Source of the DNA: an uncultured Oscillibacter sp.
GTDB taxonomy: Bacteria; Bacillota; Clostridia; Oscillospirales; Oscillospiraceae
Reading direction: 5' to 3'
NCBI RefSeq assembly: GCF_900546705.1
Contig: NZ_URDP01000010.1
Location: 1 to 53,657 of the forward strand
Length of the DNA stretch: 53,657 bases
The first letter of the stretch is position 1. Each line of letters opens with the position of its first letter. The notes beneath the pieces were generated by a model. The model did not search any database. It was not told the origin of the DNA and saw only the letters and a program-made list of their open reading frames with translations. Made by a program: the position numbers and the translations under genes. This document shows positions 49,723-53,657 of the stretch, piece by piece.

Positions 49723-50772
49723 TTATGCCTGAGGCACTTCGCAGAAATAGGGACCGCAGTCTTCTTCGTGAGTCTGGACATAGGTCCAGGTAAAATCCCG
49801 GTCCACGATGTACCAGTCGCTGCCGGGAATGGCACCCCGTTCTACGGGAAGGGCGGAGATCTCCTCCGGCGTGATCCGGCGGGTCCGGTTCACGCCTTCC
49901 GGCGGATACTCATTATAAAAGAGATACCATTCTTCGTCCTTGCGTTTCTGCAGCGCTTTCCGGGCCTCGTCTGCGCTCAGATGAGGCACCAGGTTCCAGG
50001 AGAAGATATGCCAGAGGTAGTTGCCCTCTGCCAGCACATGTTCTCCCAGGTCTTTCTCGGAGACTCCGGCGGCGAAGACATCCAGCCAGCGGTCCGCTGC
50101 CCGCTCCGGCTCGACGGGGAAGGGCTCCACCCAGCCGTCTTCCATGGTGGCCACGCACCGGTTGATGGGCTGTCCCAGTCCATAGAACTTGGCTTCGTAG
50201 TCCGTCATGACGCCTACGGGCCCGTTGGCGTGAAGATTCCGGGTCACCTCGGAGAGCGTGAAGCCAAAGCGGGGGATCTCCTCCACGGAAAACTCGAAGA
50301 GGGGCTGGTTGTCCGTTTTGAAGTGAATCTGTCCGCCGGGCTTGAGCACCTGACGATAGAGCTTGAGGAAGTTGCCGTGGGTCAGACGGCGCTTGGCGTG
50401 TCGGTTGCTGGGCCAGGGGTCGCAGAAGTTGATGTAGATGCGGTCCACCTCGCCGGGGGCGAAGAAATAGGGAAGCTGGTCAGCGTTGGCGTCCACGAAG
50501 AACACGTTGGTGAGCCCCGCGTTTACGCACCGCTCCATGGCGACCACCATGGCATCCGGTACCCGCTCCACGGCGATGAACAGCACATCCGGCTCGGCAG
50601 CGGCGGTGCCGGCGGTAAAGCGGCCCTTTCCACAGCCCAGCTCCAGCCGCAGCTCCCGGGCCTGCGGCATCAGCTCGCGCCAGTGCCCCCGGCGGTCGTA
50701 AGGGTCCCGGATGAGAAAGGCGCTGCAGCGCTCCATCCGCGGCACCAGGTTCTTCTTTTTCCGCATGCGCAT
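49723..50772 (-). CDS. trmB: tRNA (guanine-N7)-methyltransferase with C-terminal extension
   Basis: This 349-residue protein has a complete TrmB domain (residues 1 to about 215): ELGCGKGRF (SAM site), AVERVPDAMVVAMERC, DRIYINFCDPWPSNRHAKRRL and KTDNQPLFEFS. It methylates G46 in the tRNA variable loop. About 130 more residues follow, with WHIFSWNLVPHLSADEARKAL, WYLFYNEYP and DFTWTYVQTHEEDCGPYF. I think these resemble the DUF4275 domain, from memory. The ATG at 50772 has AGGAGG at normal spacing. Confidence 0.92.
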   Translation of the reverse strand: MRMRKKKNLVPRMERCSAFLIRDPYDRRGHWRELMPQARELRLELGCGKGRFTAGTAAAEPDVLFIAVERVPDAMVVAMERCVNAGLTNVFFVDANADQLPYFFAPGEVDRIYINFCDPWPSNRHAKRRLTHGNFLKLYRQVLKPGGQIHFKTDNQPLFEFSVEEIPRFGFTLSEVTRNLHANGPVGVMTDYEAKFYGLGQPINRCVATMEDGWVEPFPVEPERAADRWLDVFAAGVSEKDLGEHVLAEGNYLWHIFSWNLVPHLSADEARKALQKRKDEEWYLFYNEYPPEGVNRTRRITPEEISALPVERGAIPGSDWYIVDRDFTWTYVQTHEEDCGPYFCEVPQA

Positions 50773-50831
50773 AAAAAATCCTCCTGGATCAATTCTCGTG
50801 AAATTCCACAATCCCTTGTGGCGGCTTTCCC

Positions 50832-50860
50832 ATTTTACCACAGGAAATGGTTCGTGTAAA
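50832..50860 (-). promoter_or_regulatory. promoter of trmB
   Basis: On the minus strand TTTACA, 17 bases and TAAAAT are present. Confidence 0.6.
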
Positions 50861-50996
50861 TGCCATTCCCGCCGGGAAACCGGACACAGTGAGGAGGGGA
50901 TGCGTTAATGTCTTAACAAAATTGTATAAAATTTAACGAGTATTTTGTGTGAAGTGTAAAAAAGAGAAAAATGGCGGCAAAATGCACAATTTCTAC

Positions 50997-51025
50997 TTGA
51001 TAAATTTATGACACACCCCTATAAT
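50997..51025 (+). promoter_or_regulatory. promoter of hbd-bcd-etfB
   Basis: TTGATA, 17 bases and a perfect TATAAT leave a leader of about 100 bases. The leader has an inverted repeat of TTTGCT and AGCAAA around 51057-51096. The A/T-rich stretch upstream (50910-50960) has no exact Rex palindrome. The 358-base space between trmB and hbd holds these signals only. Confidence 0.75.
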
Positions 51026-51130
51026 AGACATTGTGAGTAAATTGGCAAACTTGAGATTTGCTCTGTTTTCCCCCGCAAGGATCAATGAAGCAAACCAAAG
51101 TGTACAATTGAAATAACAGGAGGAAAAATC

Positions 51131-51967
51131 ATGAAAGTTGCTATTTTTGGCGCCGGTACCATGGGCAGCGGCATCGCGCAGGTCTTTGCCGCCAAGGGCC
51201 ACACCGCTTTGATGTACGCCAGTTCCGTGGCTTCCGCTCAGAAGCACAAGGACAAGCTGGCTGCCTCTCTTGCCAAGCGCGTTGCCAAGGGCAAGATGAC
51301 CCAGGAGGCTGTTGATGCCCTGATGGCCAACATCCTGGTGGAGGAGAAGTCCGCCTGCGCTGACGCCGACCTCATCATTGAGTGCGTCAAGGAAGACATG
51401 GCCACCAAGAAGGAGCTGCTGGGTGAGCTGGACGGCATGTGCAAGGAGAGCGCCATCTTCGCCACCAACACCTCTTCTCTGTCTATCACCGAGATGGGCA
51501 ATGGCCTCAAGCATCCCGTCATCGGCATGCACTTCTTCAATCCCGTTCCCAGCATGAAGCTGGTGGAGATCATCCGGGGCGCCAACACCACCCAGGAGAC
51601 CTTCGACTTCGTGTACAACCTGTCCAAGGAGATCGGCAAGGATCCCGTTGAGGTTGCGGAGGCTCCCGGCTTCGTGGTCAACAAGATCCTGATCCCCATG
51701 ATCAATGAGGCCATCGGCCTGGTGGAGACCGGCGTTGCTTCTGTCGAGGATATCGACAAGGCTATGCAGCTGGGTGCCAACCATCCCATGGGCCCCCTGG
51801 CTCTGGGCGACTTCATCGGCCTGGACGTGTGCCTGGCCATCATGAACACCCTCTTCACCGAGACCGGCGATCCCAAGTATCGTCCCGCTCTGCTGCTGAA
51901 GAAGATGGTGCGTGGCGGTCTGCTGGGCCGCAAGTCCGGCAAGGGCTTCTACGATTATTCCAAGTAA
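51131..51967 (+). CDS. hbd: 3-hydroxybutyryl-CoA dehydrogenase
   Basis: This 278-residue NAD-dependent enzyme interconverts acetoacetyl-CoA and 3-hydroxybutyryl-CoA in the butyrate pathway. The N-terminal nucleotide site is FGAGTMGSGIAQVFA; NTSSLSITEM, the catalytic His and Glu in GMHFFNPVPSMKLVEII, and PGFVVNKIL follow. AGGAGG precedes the ATG. Codon use is strongly biased toward C/T-ending optimal codons, as in highly expressed genes. bcd follows after 28 bases. Confidence 0.96.
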   Translation: MKVAIFGAGTMGSGIAQVFAAKGHTALMYASSVASAQKHKDKLAASLAKRVAKGKMTQEAVDALMANILVEEKSACADADLIIECVKEDMATKKELLGELDGMCKESAIFATNTSSLSITEMGNGLKHPVIGMHFFNPVPSMKLVEIIRGANTTQETFDFVYNLSKEIGKDPVEVAEAPGFVVNKILIPMINEAIGLVETGVASVEDIDKAMQLGANHPMGPLALGDFIGLDVCLAIMNTLFTETGDPKYRPALLLKKMVRGGLLGRKSGKGFYDYSK

Positions 51968-51995
51968 GAACCAGATAGTAAAGGAGTAATAAGGT

Positions 51996-53138
51996 ATGGA
52001 TTTTCATCTGACAAATGAGCAGCTGATGCTCCGTAAGATGTACCGCGAATTCGCCGAGAACGAAGTCAAGCCTCTGGCTGAGGAGATCGACGAAGAAGAG
52101 CGCTTCCCCATGGAGACCGTCGAAAAGATGGCCAAGCTGGGGATGATGGGCATCTACTTCCCCAAGGAATACGGCGGCGCCGGCGGCGACGTTTTGTCTT
52201 ATGCCATGTGCGTGGAAGAGCTGGCCAAGGTCTGCGGCACCACTGCCGTTATCGTGTCCGCTCACACCTCTCTTTGCTGCGCTCCCATCTTTGAGCACGG
52301 CACCGAGGAGCAGAAGAGAAAGTATCTGCCCGACCTGCTCTCCGGCCGCAAGATCGGTGCTTTCGGCCTGACCGAGCCCAACGCCGGTACCGATGCTTCC
52401 GGCCAGCAGACCACTGCCGTCCTGGAGGGCGACCACTATGTCCTCAACGGCTCCAAGTGCTTCATCACCAACGGCAACGTGGCCGATACTTTCGTGGTGT
52501 TTGCCATGACCGACAAGACCAAGGGCAACCACGGCATCTCTGCCTTCATCGTGGAAAAGAACTTCCCCGGCTTCTCCACCGGCAAGCACGAGAAGAAGAT
52601 GGGTATCCGCGGCTCTTCCACCTGCGACCTGATCTTTGAGGACTGCATCGTCCCCAAGGAGAACCTGCTGGGCAAGGAAGGCAAGGGCTTCAAGATCGCC
52701 ATGCAGACCCTGGACGGCGGCCGTATCGGCATCGCTGCGCAGGCCCTGGGCCTGGGCGAGGGCGCTGTGAACGAGGCTGTCAAGTACACCCAGGAGCGTG
52801 TCCAGTTCGGCAAGCGTCTGAGCCAGTTCCAGAACACTCAGTTCCAGCTGGCTGATATGCACACCCGGATGCAGGCTGCTCAGTACCTGGTGTACGCCGC
52901 TGCCTGCAAGAAGCAGCTGCATGAGAACTACTCCATGGATGCTTCCATGGCCAAGCTCTTTGCTGCTGAGGCTGCTTCCGATGTGACCCGCCGCGCCGTG
53001 CAGCTGTTCGGCGGCTACGGCTACACCCGTGAGTATCCCGTGGAGCGCATGATGCGCGACGCCAAGATCACTGAGATCTATGAGGGTACTTCCGAGGTTC
53101 AGCGCATGGTCATTTCCAGCCACCTGGGCGTGAAGTAA
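51996..53138 (+). CDS. bcd: butyryl-CoA / short-chain acyl-CoA dehydrogenase
   Basis: This 380-residue flavoprotein reduces crotonyl-CoA to butyryl-CoA, usually as a complex with EtfAB that bifurcates electrons to ferredoxin. FGLTEPNAGTDASGQ, FITNGNVADTFVVFA, TLDGGRIGIAAQALG, and the C-terminal IYEGTSEVQRMVIS with the catalytic Glu (YEGTSE) are present. The gene lies between hbd and etfB. The acyl-chain length is inferred from this context. Confidence 0.94.
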   Translation: MDFHLTNEQLMLRKMYREFAENEVKPLAEEIDEEERFPMETVEKMAKLGMMGIYFPKEYGGAGGDVLSYAMCVEELAKVCGTTAVIVSAHTSLCCAPIFEHGTEEQKRKYLPDLLSGRKIGAFGLTEPNAGTDASGQQTTAVLEGDHYVLNGSKCFITNGNVADTFVVFAMTDKTKGNHGISAFIVEKNFPGFSTGKHEKKMGIRGSSTCDLIFEDCIVPKENLLGKEGKGFKIAMQTLDGGRIGIAAQALGLGEGAVNEAVKYTQERVQFGKRLSQFQNTQFQLADMHTRMQAAQYLVYAAACKKQLHENYSMDASMAKLFAAEAASDVTRRAVQLFGGYGYTREYPVERMMRDAKITEIYEGTSEVQRMVISSHLGVK

Positions 53139-53158
53139 TATAGGAGGTAAAGGTTAAA

Positions 53159-53657
53159 ATGAAAATCATTGTCAGTATCAAGCAGGTCCCCGATACCTCC
53201 GGTAAGGTGGCTGTCAACCCCGATGGTACCCTGAACCGCGCTTCCATGCAGACCATCACCAACCCCGACGACATGAATGCCCTGGAGGCCGCTCTGAAGA
53301 TCAAGGACGAGACCGGCTGCAAGGTCATCGTGGTCACCATGGGCCCCGCTCCCGCTGCCGGCATGCTGCGTGAGGCGCTGGCCATGGGCGCCGATGAGGC
53401 TGTCCTGGTGTCCGCCCGCGAGTTCGGCGGTTCCGATACTTATGCTACTTCCCAGATCCTGGCTGCCGCCATCAACAAGATCGGTGTGGAGTCCGACGAT
53501 ATCGTTCTGTGCGGTCGTCAGGCCATCGACGGCGATACCGCCCAGGTCGGCCCCCAGATCGCCGAGAAGCTGCACCTGCCCCAGGTGACCTATGCCGCCG
53601 ACATCCAGAAGGACGGCAACACCCTGACCGTCAAGCGCATGCTGGAGGACGGCTACA
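53159..53657 (+). CDS. etfB: electron transfer flavoprotein beta subunit (partial)
   Basis: The first 166 codons of EtfB are seen before the window ends. MKIIVSIKQVPDTSG and MNALEAALKIKDETG, the AMP/FAD-site region TMGPAPAAGMLREALAMGADEAVLVS, and CGRQAIDGDTAQVGPQIAE are typical. It should partner with an EtfA encoded next and with Bcd upstream. The AGGAGG SD is ten bases before the ATG. Confidence 0.96.
   Translation, partial: MKIIVSIKQVPDTSGKVAVNPDGTLNRASMQTITNPDDMNALEAALKIKDETGCKVIVVTMGPAPAAGMLREALAMGADEAVLVSAREFGGSDTYATSQILAAAINKIGVESDDIVLCGRQAIDGDTAQVGPQIAEKLHLPQVTYAADIQKDGNTLTVKRMLEDGY

Noticed and set aside
50900..50960. Rex-type operator upstream of hbd
   Set aside because: Half-site-like TTAACAA and TTTAACG occur, but no full TTGTTAA-N4-TTAACAA palindrome is present.
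1..53657. CRISPR arrays, insertion sequences, prophage genes, rRNA or tRNA
   Set aside because: No regular direct repeats, transposase or phage motifs, or cloverleaf-like sequences with T-loop signatures were found on reading either strand.

Overview
The window looks like chromosome of a GC-rich, spore-forming, anaerobic low-oxygen Firmicute of the Oscillospiraceae type (Flavonifractor/Oscillibacter/Lawsonibacter-like). This rests on two T-boxes, a glmS ribozyme, Shine-Dalgarno sequences of the AGGAGG type on almost every gene, an ATT-initiated infC in infC-rpmI-rplT order, a B. subtilis-like ydcC-alr-mazF neighbourhood, SLH and NlpC/P60 envelope proteins, and a butyrate-type hbd-bcd-etfB cluster. 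The genus is an inference. I saw no insertion sequence, prophage, CRISPR array, rRNA or tRNA.

Layout. 1-3.3 kb: a DUF1292 gene and a class A penicillin-binding protein. 3.3-16.1 kb: a molybdenum/selenium block. It holds modABC with a MogA/MoaB protein; moaA-moaC-MOSC-molybdopterin-binding protein; a divergent hcpR-like regulator and hcp; a lipoprotein and TspO; and yqeC-yqeB-selD, the marker set of selenium-dependent molybdenum hydroxylases. 16-21.4 kb: a PanE-like reductase, a radical SAM enzyme, and an FHA-SEDS plus class B PBP pair. 21.5-26 kb: a MATE exporter and metNIQ behind a Met T-box. 26-30 kb: a DUF368 lipid carrier translocase, a YnbB-type PLP enzyme, an SH3-NlpC/P60 hydrolase and ireB. 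30.2-34.3 kb: pheST with its T-box. 34.3-41.5 kb: lipoproteins, nnr, alr, an unpaired mazF, small secreted or unknown proteins, and nrdR. 41.5-46.7 kb: DUF4363-DUF421, glmS with its ribozyme, and an SLH-GH25 lysozyme. 46.7-50.8 kb: an EamA transporter, a 34-residue protein with a sigma-G-like promoter, infC-rpmI-rplT and an extended trmB. 50.8 kb to the end: hbd-bcd-etfB, the last cut by the window edge.

How the parts work together. Molybdate is taken up by ModABC and cofactor is built by MoaA, MoaC and partner proteins; MoaD, MoaE and MobA are not in the window. YqeB, YqeC and SelD would add selenium to a hydroxylase encoded elsewhere. The modA and moaA control regions share a 24-base dyad that looks like a ModE-type operator, so uptake and synthesis are probably co-regulated. 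The HcpR-like regulator probably activates hcp through a 14-base palindrome placed at about -41.5.

The items most worth a second look are: the shared modA/moaA dyad; the hcpR-hcp palindrome; a probable duplicated tRNA-binding domain inside PheT; the FHA-SEDS fusion; C-terminal extensions on YqeB and TrmB; a terminator-like leader on the SLH-GH25 gene; an SD-preceded ORF running through the glmS ribozyme; and the tiny sigma-G-type gene. All family assignments are from reading motifs; no database search was run.
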